A DNA stretch of 64,000 bases from NCBI GenBank assembly GCA_031841125.1, contig CM063112.1:61123722-61187721 (forward strand), read 5' to 3'. Position numbers and translations under genes: made by a program. The notes under the pieces are model-generated. The model did no database searches, was not told the origin of the DNA, and saw nothing but the letters and a program-made list of their open reading frames with translations. Position 1 is the first letter of the stretch; the number at the start of each line of letters is the position of its first letter. The DNA comes from Acanthococcus lagerstroemiae. Its lineage: Eukaryota > Arthropoda > Insecta > Hemiptera > Eriococcidae. Of this stretch, positions 12,001-22,986 are shown one piece after another.

Positions 12001-15000
12001 TTACGTTTTATCTCAACGTAAGAAGTTGGGTCCACTGTTAGGGGAGGAAGTAGTGGCAGAAGTTGGTTTCAAATTTCCATGAATAATAATTATAGATAGG
12101 TTTTCATTTGTTTTTTTAATGACGTTTTCCTCCTGATTTTGGAACTGAAAGGGCGGTGACGGAAACGTGCTAATTCGAGTTAGCAAGTGTATGAGATCTT
12201 GGTCGGAGATTGTTCTTTACATTCTAAACTATTAGTGGTTGAAATTTCAGAACGTTAGGTGCATTCCGCGCCCGTAGAGAGCGCCACAAAGTTGTCGAGC
12301 TCACCCTTGGAGTCCTGGGATTTATTTTTACAGTTCCTATTTTCCTTCTTATCGGAGCAATTGCCGCCTCCGTCGGCTTTTTACTTTCGTTGCCACAAAG
12401 TGTATGGTTCATATGGACGCTGTTAAGCGAGATAGAACCAAGCGACAAAATCTGTTTTTTGAGAACACGTGATTCGAAGTTCAAGAGCCATGTATACAAA
12501 ACGCGGTCCAAAACAACTGCGACCAGTCGCGAAAAAAAGGAACAACGTCATCTAGCGGCAAACGAAGAACGCACAATTGAAATACATACTTTTCCGCGTC
12601 GATAGAGCGCTCACTGAGCGTCCTACGTTCACTAGCGGCCGAGCTACGACGAGTTAATGAAAACATGTTCAACAAACCCCTACATACAGCCTAAACAGGT
12701 GTATTTGGAAAACAATAAAATAAAATACAAAAATCATTCGTCGCCGTCAGATTCCATTGCAACATCATCTGGGTCATCTTATATCCGACCATAAAGCGGC
12801 ACCTGCGCGGCCAATGATTTTCAAGCCGACACGCATTCCGGCAGAAGAATTCCGAAAAACACTGCTTGAAAAATGGCCTGAACGAATGCGTCGCTGCATT
12901 GCTCACAAGGGACAATATTTCGAAAAAGTGCGAACGGATAACGCCAAAGATGACTCTTCATCCAACGTAGATGACCCAGATGATGTTGCAATGGAATCTG
13001 ATGGCGACGAATGATTTTTGTATTTTATTTTATTGTTTTCCAAATACACCTGTTTAGGCTGTAGGGGTTTGTCGAACATGTTTTCATTAACTCGTCGTAG
13101 CTCGGCCGCTAGTGAACGTAGACGCTCGGCGAGCGCTCTATCGACGCGGAAAAGTATGAACTTCAATCGTGCGTTCTTCGTTTGCCGCTAGATGGCGTTG
13201 TTTCTTTTTTTCGCGACTGGTCGCAGTTGTTTTGGACCGCGCTTTGTAGAAACTATATGAAATAGGGTTTACTGATAAGTTTTTTTCAACGTGAATACAC
13301 ATATTTGAATCAAGGGCTCAATTTTGAAAAATTCTACTTTTTAGGCTCTTTCCAACGATATTAATAGCTCATTTTGTTAACAAATAGTCGCTTGGTTCTG
13401 TCTCGCTTAACAGTGTCCATATTATTTTGTCAACGAATCAAGAGTAGAAATTTTTTACTCTTTCACGACTTATAATATCTTGAAATGTTTGATAAAGTAC
13501 TGCTTTATCATTTTTAATTATTAGAGTTTTCCCAGCTTTATAACGCAGTCTACCGACTTCATTTGGGAGAAAAAAACACCGGAAAAGAAAATATGCTAGG
13601 CCTTTCTACTTTGAACTGATTATAAAAGTAAAGTAGGAGAGTTCTAGATCAAAGTAAACTCGGGATCTGAATATTCCTTTTGTAGGGTGTGCCAATTCTC
13701 TTTTCCTTGGGTACTCCACTGATGATGGCATAACAGCCGAAAGCGCTCTGGAATACAGAAGAAGGAAAAGTGAATTGGCACACCCTACAAAAGGAATATT
13801 ACCAAGTTCACTCACACTCCAAAATGGACACTAATCGGGATCTGAAGTTGAAAAATGTATTTTTCAGTAACAAAATTTGCAAGAAGTAGCTGTGAACATT
13901 TCCTATTGAAAACTTGTTTGCGAAACTTGAAATGAGAGTTTCTCAGATCACAGAATTGTGAGTTAGCACGTTTCCATCACCGCCTTTTCAATTACAGTAC
14001 CCATGGGAAAAGGGAAAGGAGGAGAGGACCCTTTATTCAGAAAGTCATAGAGTGGGATACCCGTGTTATTTGTGCGGGTTTAAAGGCCCATGGCCTATTT
14101 TTTAAATCAATTTGGTCCTAAGTTTGAAACTAGAAAAGCTGTTAGACATCGGAGAGGGAGAGGGACGACTAAGTTTTCATAAATTTTGTGAATACTCTTC
14201 GTGGATTTTCAAGATTTCTAAATTCGTTTCTGATATTATTTTTCGGTTTTGAGTATTATGTGACTTGGTCCCAGTAAAGTTGAATCAAAATTAGGGACTT
14301 GGTGTCAGAAGTTGTGACAAGATTAATGAGTAGCCCCTCCCCCCTCTTCACAGTACTAGAAAGAACGCATTGCTCTTGACAAATGCCCCTATTCCATACT
14401 AATTTTTAGGGAGCGCATCTGCCCCCGGTTCTCCTTTCAGAACTTGATAAGTCAGTTTGAGCCAGAGATCTTAGGTACAAACTAATGAGACCTCTGTCAA
14501 CAATATCCCGGCCTAAATCATTAATACTACTTTTTCTTATTTTAAGCTATTAGTACATATTTTTCCACATTCTATCCGATCTTCATTATTTCTGTTTTCC
14601 TTCTATTCCACGTTCCTTTTATCTGTCATTCTTTGTTTACCTCGTTTCGATAGCTGCAATTTCCTGCTGACCTCACCGCGTTTGTCCCTTTCTGCCCCTC
14701 GTGTCCCACAATACTTTATACATCCATTTTGCGGGACGATTTGATCTTTTTTTTTCATTCATTCAGTATCATTGCTGTTTACAACACTCTTAGTTACATT
14801 ATTTTTTTATTTTGTTCACAGCATTACCAGCGTAAGCCGTGCAGCCTGTGCCAGCAGGTTTGCGAAAAATCTAGCATTTGTTTAGTCTGTGGTTGTCTAG
14901 TCTGTCTTGAAGGGAAGTGCTGCGAGCGTGATGGCGTTTATGAAACAGTTCGTGTAAGTAGAACCTTGAGATACCCGAACTAGTGTGGTTAATGCCATTT

Positions 15001-15380
15001 TTAACTAATCGAAATTCACATGTCGCTTTCAGCACTCCATTTCATGCGGAGCTGGTACCGGAATGTACCTGACGGTGGCAACATCGAATGTGATCATCGT
15101 TCGTGGTCCGAAGGCGTGTTTATGGGGTTCGATGTATTTGGATGTATACGGCGAAGAAGATCCGGAATTGAAGTAAGTATTCGCATTCTTTTGTGGTGTT
15201 ATGGTGGCCTAACTAACCATAAGTCGTTCAGTCTGGTTAATTAAGCACCGAATCAATTGCAGGCGCGGTAGCCCGTTATTTCTCAGTGTGGACCGTTACC
15301 ATTTGTTGGAACTTGAGTGGTTGTCGCATTGTTTCGACCGGAGCGAAGCTTCTTGGATTTCGCACAAAGATCAGCTCTAA
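3038..15380 (+). CDS. Ubr3: UBR3-like E3 ubiquitin-protein ligase, C-terminal 1,289 residues (19 exons, 5'-partial)
   Basis: Exons: 3038-3217, 3451-3818, 4026-4207, 4645-4775, 5554-5693, 6346-6515, 6608-6857, 6937-7259, 8099-8286, 8366-8508, 9015-9143, 9215-9309, 9388-9779, 9932-10129, 10214-10461, 10542-10886, 14822-14953, 15033-15172, 15263-15380. Together they are 3,872 nt: two bases finishing a split codon, then 1,290 codons including TAA, with every splice phase compatible. The product resembles UBR3, a RING E3 of the N-recognin family that transfers ubiquitin from an E2 to substrate. Recognisable stretches are YFQGMNVN, the DRTHSQLVELMPENCG block, VAEFKAP, PWPPYR, a basic coiled-coil-like segment (about visible residues 590-635), a split RING (about 669-776) and the C-terminal Cys-rich domain ending in LWGSMYLDVYGEEDPEL. 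UBR3 proteins are about 1,900 residues, so roughly the first third, with the UBR zinc finger, lies outside. UBR1/UBR2 are the alternatives; the short RING loop favours UBR3. Confidence 0.93.
5264..5505. mobile_element. MITE-like inverted-repeat element in a UBR3 intron
   Basis: Imperfect terminal inverted repeats of about 30 bp face each other: GGATTTACATTCGAGTCGGC at 5268 and its reverse complement form GCCGAATCAAATGTAAATCC near 5482-5501. The interior repeats the GGCGAC motif. It lies in the intron between exons 4645-4775 and 5554-5693 and ends about 50 bp before the acceptor. I could not find a clear target-site duplication. Confidence 0.6.
8366..9429 (+). other. RING module of the UBR3-like ligase, spread over four exons
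   Basis: The first zinc-ligand pair is CGIC in exon 8366-8508. The next is CGH plus a C six residues later in exon 9215-9309 (CGHSFDYQC). The last pair is CPVC in exon 9388-9779. The exon at 9015-9143 encodes the long insert between ligands 2 and 3, as in UBR-family RINGs. The position usually filled by a second histidine (CGHxxHxxC) is an aspartate here. The residues right after the module (RQRANSILP) match the family. Confidence 0.8.
12497..13246. mobile_element. Palindromic (foldback) mariner/Tc1-type derivative
   Basis: Two arms of about 280 bp, 12497-12779 and 12970-13246, are near-perfect reverse complements around a ~190-bp centre. TA dinucleotides lie at both outer edges (12495-12496 and 13247-13248), as expected for the mariner superfamily. 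Both arms end a transposase reading frame with the same acidic tail (…DDVAMESDGDE, stop); the right arm reads on +, the left on -. The element is a head-to-head dimer of one transposon 3' end rather than a simple internal deletion. Confidence 0.7.
12779..13014 (+). pseudogene. Transposase C-terminal fragment (mariner/Tc1 superfamily)
   Basis: An open frame reads EEFRKTLLEKWPERMRRCIA then HKGQYFEKV and an acidic tail to TGA at 13012-13014. The W-P-x-R-x-x-x-C-I and G-x-Y-F-E pattern is what mariner-type transposases carry at their C-terminus. The catalytic core is absent, so it cannot transpose by itself. Confidence 0.55.
13670..13800. repeat. Near-perfect 39-bp-stem hairpin in UBR3 intron
   Basis: The left arm 13670-13708 starts AATATTCCTTTTGTAGGGTG. 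The right arm 13762-13800 is its reverse complement with one mismatch in 39. The loop is 53 nt. The hairpin lies between two copies of the 12-mer TCGGGATCTGAA (13660-13671 and 13835-13846). It could be a small MITE or a long intronic hairpin RNA. Confidence 0.8.
14822..15380 (+). other. C-terminal Cys-rich (UBR-family autoinhibitory-type) domain of UBR3
   Basis: Three exons encode a zinc-binding-like segment: CSLC, then CLVCGCLVC and CCERDG in exon 14822-14953; SCGAGTG and the LWGSMYLDVYGEEDPEL stretch in 15033-15172; and the tail ending SHKDQL before TAA at 15378-15380. This layout is the conserved end of UBR1/2/3 proteins. The domain is separated from the rest of the gene by the longest visible intron (10887-14821). 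Confidence 0.8.
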
Positions 15381-16345
15381 TATTCCTTTCAGTATTGATA
15401 TGCCTTTTCCGTATGTAGCGTTAGTTGCGTGTAGATTGCGCGTTGTATATAATCATCGATCTTGGTTTGTTCTTTCTTCCTTTTTTTATACCATACTACA
15501 GACTGATTTTTATTATTTAGTTTTTTGTAGTATTTCGTTCGTTTTTAGTTAGATTATGATTTTTATTTAGCGTACCTAGTTGTAGAGTAGGTAGCTGCAG
15601 TGGTATCGAAAGTTTTTTTTGTTTTGTTGTTTTTCTAATAGGAGGGCACAAAAATTGAAATTTTAGTCGACAAGCAGAAGAAAAATGGTTCCTCAAACAT
15701 AACATCTTTGGAAAATCTCGTAAATCTCGTCTCTGATATCTCTCAAGGCGCCTTTTTATTAACTTGTCGTATAATTTTTCAATTTTTGAGGATACAAATG
15801 ATACATTATATGCCCCCTCCACTTGGACGCCACTGAGTAGTTGCATGGTTCGAAAACTTTTTATTTGTGTGGAATCTCATGCATGAAATATAGTCGACTT
15901 TTATATACGTATTCTGAAGTTTTATTCATTATGAAAATTAAAAAAAGATACTTTTTGAACGATTCGGTCGTATTACAAAAATCAAGGTTTTGAACAATAC
16001 GGTCATAGTTACATTCGGTATGTATGTACATTAATTTTACAGTGTATCACAGCTTATGACGTATCACAAGAACAAGTTAAATGAATACATAATACTAATC
16101 AGAACATAATCATATACAAGTACGTTGGCACATGTTCATCTACTCGGGACCCGGCGACAAATGTGGAACTTCGTGTTTAAATTCTAAATGGGCTACCTTC
16201 ATCGTTCAGCGGTTTCACCCGGTGAACGGTTAATGCGCGGTAGATTTCCCTGAGTCATCCTACAAACTTCACGTAGTTCGAGGAATTGTATGGCATCACG
16301 AGTGACGAAGAGGAAGTAAAGGAAATATTTCGCAAGCGCAATATT
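15381..16345. other. Convergent intergenic region and 3' untranslated regions
   Basis: The UBR3 stop (15378-15380) and the SLC36 stop (16346-16348, - strand) face each other across 965 bp. The sequence is AT-rich and has no coding potential I trust. Both 3' UTRs must end here and may overlap. Confidence 0.7.
15921..15926 (-). promoter_or_regulatory. Candidate poly(A) signal AATAAA for the SLC36 gene
   Basis: Read on the - strand this is AATAAA, about 420 bp after the transporter stop codon. A second AATAAA on the - strand lies near 15860. No downstream GU-rich element was assessed. Confidence 0.35.
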
Positions 16346-19300
16346 TCAAGCTCCCTTTTCGATGTACTGCTTGATGGTGGTGGAGACTCCGATGGTAAAA
16401 GCGAAAATAGCGATTAAGATGAGGATGAAATTCTTGAATACGAGGATCGTGAATCGGAGAGTGTCCTCGCGGTGACACCAGTGCGTCAAGATCTGAACAA
16501 TAGCTGGGAAAGCAATGCCTATCGTTGACAAACAGAAAGCGCCGATAAACGAGATGAACAGTTCCAGATTTGGGACTGCGTATGCCATGATAACTGCGAA
16601 AAAAAGAAATCAAATCATGAATACGTTGACTTTTGAACTGCAGAGCCGCGTATCCTCATGCCGTAGAGGTGTAACACTTACAAGTGAAACATGCGATTCC
16701 AGTTCTGACTATGTACTCCCAAAACACGAGATTCTTCTTGTCTGTTATTTTCTGTTTGATACCATTAATCCAAATTATGTCAAAGGCTACGTAGCATGAT
16801 AAAGCGTATGTAATGAAAATCGATCCCGAGTACAAAATTCTCACGGCATTGGACAAACTGAAATCAAAACAAGATGTATAAGTGAAATCTGTAAGTCGAA
16901 ATTGAAACAGAGGGTAGAGCGCTTACGCACTTCTAACAAAAATCTCCAAATTGTATGACTTACATTTCTGTCTTTGGTAGATTCAATGTAATGCTTGCTT
17001 TAACATCAGATTTGTATTTCAAGTATCCAAAAAATCCTATGAAGGCGTAAAGCAACGAGATTGGTACCATAGACGCGTTCAGTACTCCAAACATACTACC
17101 GAATTTTTTTGGTTTCTTCATTTCATTCTTCAACGGCATAATCTGCAATATAAATGATCATTAACTAACATGCAATCTTTTATATTCTTACTAGGATATG
17201 ACATTGTTGGTGAAATGTACCAAGGTCAGAATTTCAACTTGATAGACTGAAACAAACTCTCCAAAAAACACAGTTCATGTAAGTTATTTTGAGCATCTTA
17301 ATTAAACTTGATACGACTCGCTGAAATTAAGTACCTAGTAAATTCAGTTGTATATATCAGACATGTAACGGTTAATTGGAGAGCTTCGTGCAAGAAGTGG
17401 TTTTCATTCTTGTGTAAACAGACTATGTTAACCAACAGCCGACATAATCGTGACTAGCATAGTTTGTCATCATAAAAAGTCGACTTACCCACTTCTTGTA
17501 CTGAGCCCTCCAATAATGTCATTTCTGTTTCAGTTGTAACACATCTTCGAGAAAATGACCAATTGGATGTCACTGAACAGACAGTTCAAATCTAATTACC
17601 CCGCCTCCAACAAAAAAACGGAGCTTTAGCTTAACAAACCGCAAGAAAAGGAAGATAGTGAAATACTTCAGTTGCCTCAAAGTTACCGGATGCATACGTC
17701 GCGGACATCCCAACCTTAGGGGCAAGGACAGTGTAGATATGGTTCTTCATTATGAATATACTTTTCCATAATTGGGAAATCGATTAAATTATCTCAACCG
17801 CTCGAAAGACACTTGATGCCGCGTGCTGAGAAAATTCCATAGGTATAAGTATTGTAGGCAATTATAGTTTTACTGACCACTCCAATAGCTTCCATGGCGA
17901 ACAGTACCGTGCCAAAGAATAAAGGGATTCCATTGACTGTTCCTCTTGGCTCGATATCTTCTAGCTTCAGTGATGGAATGTCGTCGAAGATGTAGCGGAA
18001 AATCAGTATGAAACTCAACATGGTCACAACATTGGCCACCGTTGAAAAAGGAACTAACAGTTTTAGATTACGGACCCAACATATCAGTATCAGTGGAACT
18101 AAAATCCAAAGCATCATATTTCGGCTGGTAATCTGACTTCCAGTGTATATATTATAGACCTGAGAATAAAACCAATACTATCAATTCCGTCTACAAGGTA
18201 ACATCATTTTATGGCAAACTCACTGCAAAGCTTACGCGCGTACCTGTGTCAAGTTATCGGCTATGAAGACAGTGTATATGGCACTGGAGCCGCACTGATA
18301 CATAACTATGAATAAATTCGTTAGAAATCTGAAATATGAGAAAGTTGTGCACTTATGAGTTGACTGATACAGCTTGAAATAAATGGATATTACATGGAAT
18401 AAATGGGCCACTCACTTCGCGTAAGGTGCGAACCAACGTAATTTCTGCGGACCTTCTTCAAAGGAACATTCTAATACCTCTGGAAAAGTCATTGATGGCA
18501 CTTTTCGTCTTTTGCATAACTCGTACTCGGAGTTCACCTAAAGAAAATAAAAATTAATGAAATAAGCAAATAATTCGTTTTGGTATATGTATTCAAATGA
18601 TGGGAGGGGGCTTCTACTTCTAACACTGCACGTAACGTAACCTGATCACGTTCATTTATATACACCATTGATGGACTCAGATTTCCTGTCCATTTAACCA
18701 GTAAGTCTCACTATCCTAATATAAAAAAGTTCTGGTAAAGTTGTACCTAAGTGAATATTTATTCATGAGTTTTGTATGATCATTTTTTTAGATGGAGAAA
18801 TTCTACTAGGCAGAGCAGAAGAATTCTGTTGAATGTTTTGGATTTAATTATAATGAATGCGTATGGACCTACCAGTATATGAATATTGTATGTACATAGT
18901 AAGCCAATTATCAATGTGCCTATGGAACCAATCAACCAACCGGCATTGTGGAAAGCATTTGGCATAGCGAGTATACCTGTGCCAAGACTGGCTTTCAGCA
19001 AGTGGAACATCGTGTCCAAATATCTTGAATAAAGAAATGTTCAAATATCTATCAACTTTTTCATTCTAAGAATATTGTGAACTACTTATTACAATAAAAG
19101 TATATATAGCATTTATGTAGGTAGGTGTAAGTTAACAGTAGGTTGGTAGCAGGGTGGGAGATAACGCATAATTATTAAATGATTACATTTCATTTGTGAT
19201 CAAAAAATGTAGAAATAAAACATGATCGGTGCATGAAAACAGCATTGATTACATTGATTAGGTACCTAATACTCTACATTGATGAATTTGATAACATAGA

Positions 19301-22300
19301 AAAGGTAGGCATAGAAAATTTAGTTCATTATGTTACATTGATTTCAGTGGGTATGAATTTATATATAATTATGCTCCAACCCGGAACTACCAACTTTTGA
19401 GTATAAAAAACTACTAAAAAAATTATCAATGTTGGTTTTTAAAATACTTACGTTGTAGGATTTTTGTGTTCTATGTGCTCATACGGATCATAATTGATGT
19501 AACTTTTATCTGTTAATGGTGAAGGTTTTTGCAGGTTTCCATTTATACCATTGCTGATGTATGCTTCTTTTTCTTTGTTATTTTTGCTGCAATCAGAAAA
19601 CACCATAGTTTTTAACCGTTGTAAAGTATAAAAGCTAAATGTGAGCATGTAGATATATATGTTACCCAGTTGGAGGTTTTGTTGATAACATTGACCAAAA
19701 TTTCCTGCCGAATGTTAGAGCAATATCTCTTAAACGTAAAGTATTGGCATGCATAAAATTGTATTTATACTTGATGGTTCAAATCACCGAACCGTTAAAT
19801 AACTGTTATTTAACCTAATTCATCGTTCTTCATCGCATCAGCGTTACTTTTGACTGTACCTACTTGACCGTTGTCGCAGTTATTTCTTGAACAACCATAA
19901 CCCAGCCAATAATGTGTACCATATAGATGTCAACTGGGTTCTTAGAATACATTGATAGACATACGCATGTGCACATAGTTTGCAGAAGTTTCAACCACTC
20001 ACTGCTCACATTTAAAGTAACAGGAGGGGTTCGGGAGTGAAATTTAATTTATAGGATAAGTAGGCAGGCATGGGCGCTAACAGTTTTTCGAAAGTGGGCG
20101 AGGCTAAACATTTCTTCGCCCGCAGAATTTGGGTAGCGTAACTTTGCCTCTCCATCAACTGTATGTAATTTTCTAATTTTCTGGGGGAGGGAAGACTTAC
20201 AGCCCATTGGAGTAAAACCCTCAAGCCTCCCATCTCTTCACGCAAATGTAGTCAAGACTGCATGTCAGAATATCTAAGTATTATATAAATAAGTAGGCGA
20301 ATGTAGTGTATCTCGCGATATTCAACATTAACAGAATTGCGTAATAATGGAAGATTTCAAAACTCGAGGGATTATTTATCTATCTGTTAACGAAATTTTT
20401 GATCTATTGATATATGTCAAGCATAGTTAAGTTCGTAAATTGTCTCAGATAACGATTGCCGGGCCCTAGGTTATTTTCCATAAGAATGTCCCATACATCC
20501 ACGTTTATTTACTTGTCACTTTTATATTGTTTTTTTTTTTTTTTTTACGATTTATGAATGAAAGGTATTTTATCTGAAACAACTTCGGTATTCTTCCAAA
20601 ACAAATATTTTCTGCGTTGTTTATTCACCCGACATGTTTTGATTATGGGTGCATACTTTACCTCTTGGCTGCATAGCATTGTTTTCACTGTTGATTTATT
20701 TACTTGCGAGTTAGGTACAATTGTATTATTTGTTTTAGGAAAAAATATTGAGGAAACATTTTAAGTGGGATATTCATGAATTGGCATAACAGTAAACTAA
20801 ATACACTTTACAAATTCTTTGATACCTATATATCTATGTCATAAGATAGAGAGAGAGAGAGAGAGTAGGTAGATACGTTTTATTCAAACTTAGGGGTGAA
20901 ACAAATACCGTTATTTTGTAATATTACATATACATGTATCGCTGGTACAATAGCGGTAGCCAACTCTTGTATACTACCTAAATTAAGTATATAGCCATCA
21001 GTTTGGTTTCATATTATTTCCTTTTTTCTCAGTTTGAGTGAAAACATGATTTAAGCACGGGCAATTAAGCATAGTTCACTTTTCTGAAAATTTCAGTTTC
21101 ATTCTTGACAGAAGTACTGAGTGCAATCTCACACGCTTGTGTTTTGCTTTTTTCTCATCTCAATCTATGGTTTTATGGAAGGCCGATAGAAGCTAACTTA
21201 CTATATAGTTCCAATGTTAGTTTTTCTTTTGCACTATCAAGACAGTAGCTGGCTTATTTTTCTGCAGACAGTAAGAGCTTCGAATAAAATATGTGACTTA
21301 AAGTCTTTAAAAAAGTCTTTAATTTCTTAGTTATGTCAGTTGTTTGAGACTGGTTACCAGAATTTGTCGAGTACTGACTTTTTAAACAACATGTGGCAAC
21401 CCCTCCCCATCACTACAGCTTACTGTATTGGGGGATATATGTAGACTGTTTCCGGATGAATTTTGTTCAGCATATCGGTCAAGACTATTTTCAGTTTGGA
21501 CTGGTTGGAAAATCTGCTCTGGCGACACAACATATATGTCGTTTCATTTCCTCTCTGAATTGGATTTATGACGGCATCGCGTTAATGAAGTATAGGCACA
21601 GTCATGACTGGGCGAATTTTTGCTTACCAGGAAATATTATTGCTCTTCTTGTCTTCGTTCGCATGGTTATTTAAACCGTTGGCTTGTTTCGTCGTGTATG
21701 AAGGTATAACGTAGACACTGCTCAAGCTGTCATTGGCTTTGTTGTAGCTGCAACGAAAAACATCATTATATTTGATGGATGTTCGTGATGGCGGCAAATT
21801 CTATAGTTTCTCTGAAAATTGAAGCAATGTTGGAAATTAATTAAGATTGTACGTCTCGCTGCACCCTCCTATATTTGTCAATCGTTTTTCATGCAGTTAT
21901 TGTGTTTGAGTTTCAAAAGTAATGAAAGGAACTGAAAATGAATGGAAAATGGAATGAGAATATGTCCGGATGCATTTTTATTCCGGTAGACCGGAACTCC
22001 TCGTTTCTTTTCTTTCTTTGAAGCTTCGAGTAAGTTACATCATTGGTTATTTTGCTCATTTCAACTATTCGAAAACTTTACCGAGGCCGCCGTGTACCTA
22101 ATTAGGTACACTTCTAATTCGTTATTAGAAAATTAAAAGAAAAATTGTTCGCGTAAAATTGGAAACGAATCCCTTTTACGACTCTGACTAATTTAAAAAG
22201 CAAACTACGGTAAAATTAACGTGATTTTCCACGCGTGTTCATTCCGAGTATTCTTACTGAACACTCGAGTTATTTGATTTAGGAACAATCAATCATAGTA

Positions 22301-22986
22301 AACGTTTACGATTATAGTCGCGAAGGAAGAAAATTCTACAAACAAAAACCGATTGAATTTTTTGGAAGACTGAAGAGTGAAGTACCAATTTTCTTTTATT
22401 ACGTGGTATATATAAAAGTTCATTGAAGGAATTATTAGAAAAAACAGAAGCCCCCTTAGCATGATTACTTTCTAGGGGACATCTTCGGCGGGTGCAGAGG
22501 GGAGGCAAGATGACGTTTACAAATAATTCCAGTGATGAAGAGAAAAAGCTCTTCAGTTTGACTTTTGCGACTGAATGTGGTGAATTAAAATCTTACACGG
22601 AGAGTAAACCGTTAGCTTTGAGGGGGAACTGCCCTCATATGAACCCTTCTGACGGCTACTGACTTAAAAAACAAGACAAACTGATCCATGTTTCGTATTT
22701 ACATGGAACAGCATTTTTTTCTGTCTCAGCCCATCTACCACATCTCATGAATTAAGTACATTGTGTACTCAGCTGTTATTACTAGCTATACTGCCTACTT
22801 TTAGAGTACGTCGATATGCAACCGAGCTCACTCGTCAATATTGGTCTAAGTAATTGAAATTCGAATGCTCACATACCCCATCGAATCATAGCTGACCGCG
22901 TAAGCTTGATTTAATCCCGAATTGACGCGTTGTTGTTGGTTCAGCACGTCTCCTGTTAGTGCCGGATTATCGTAACCGTTCTGCAT
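16346..22986 (-). CDS. SLC36-type proton-coupled amino acid transporter, complete (9 coding exons, 495 aa)
   Basis: Coding exons in transcript order: 22986-22877, 19586-19452, 19023-18873, 18537-18416, 18328-18244, 18159-17878, 17142-16964, 16857-16682, 16593-16346. They sum to 1,488 nt = 496 codons with TGA, all phases compatible. The product is a multi-pass carrier of the amino acid/auxin permease (Aa_trans) family; insect members of SLC36 move amino acids with protons at plasma or lysosomal membranes. Key stretches are a polar N-terminus (MQNGYDNPAL… YDPYEHIEHKNPTT), the TM1 block LLKASLGTGILAMPNAF (about residues 89-105), VFIADNLTQ, VPFSTVANV, the AMEAIGV/IMPLKNEMKKP junction, GVLNASMVPISLLYAFIGFFGYLKY, and a final hydrophobic pair ending KQYIEKGA. 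Size and order fit a family of about 450-500 residues with roughly 11 membrane segments. The 17878 exon uses a GTCAGT donor. Which SLC36 paralogue it is cannot be told. Confidence 0.93.
19587..22876 (-). other. First coding intron of the SLC36 gene
   Basis: This 3.3-kb intron separates the first two coding exons. It contains a T-run at about 20530-20546 and a GA microsatellite at 20845-20865. No other gene or element was recognised. Confidence 0.7.
20845..20865. repeat. (GA)n microsatellite
   Basis: About ten uninterrupted GA units inside an SLC36 intron. Confidence 0.95.
22877..22986 (-). CDS. First coding exon of the SLC36 gene, ATG directly after a splice acceptor
   Basis: On the - strand TTTGCAG is followed at once by ATGCAGAACGGTTACG, and the exon ends ATGGG before a GTATGT donor. 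The codon split GG|C joins this exon to the 19586 exon in frame (…SYDSMG|KNNKEKEAYI). Since an acceptor precedes the ATG, at least one untranslated 5' exon lies at higher coordinates. Confidence 0.8.

Larger units (their letters stand above)
12413..13422. repeat. Outer 35-bp inverted repeat around the foldback element
   Basis: The segment at 12413-12447 (TATGGACGCTGTTAAGCGAG and following bases) returns in reverse complement at about 13387-13421 with a few mismatches. The intervening spacers differ (about 50 bp left, 140 bp right), so this is not simply an extension of the inner arms. It may be the termini of an older element into which the mariner derivative inserted. Confidence 0.5.
10887..14821 (+). 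other. Long UBR3 intron loaded with mobile DNA
   Basis: This 3.9-kb intron is bounded by GTACGT after 10886 and a TTTTGTTCACAG acceptor before 14822. Reading is continuous across the splice (…YEDIFQ joined to HYQRKPC…). It contains a foldback mariner derivative at 12497-13246 with a flanking short inverted repeat, and a 39-bp stem hairpin at 13670-13800. I see nothing else that looks coding. Confidence 0.75.
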
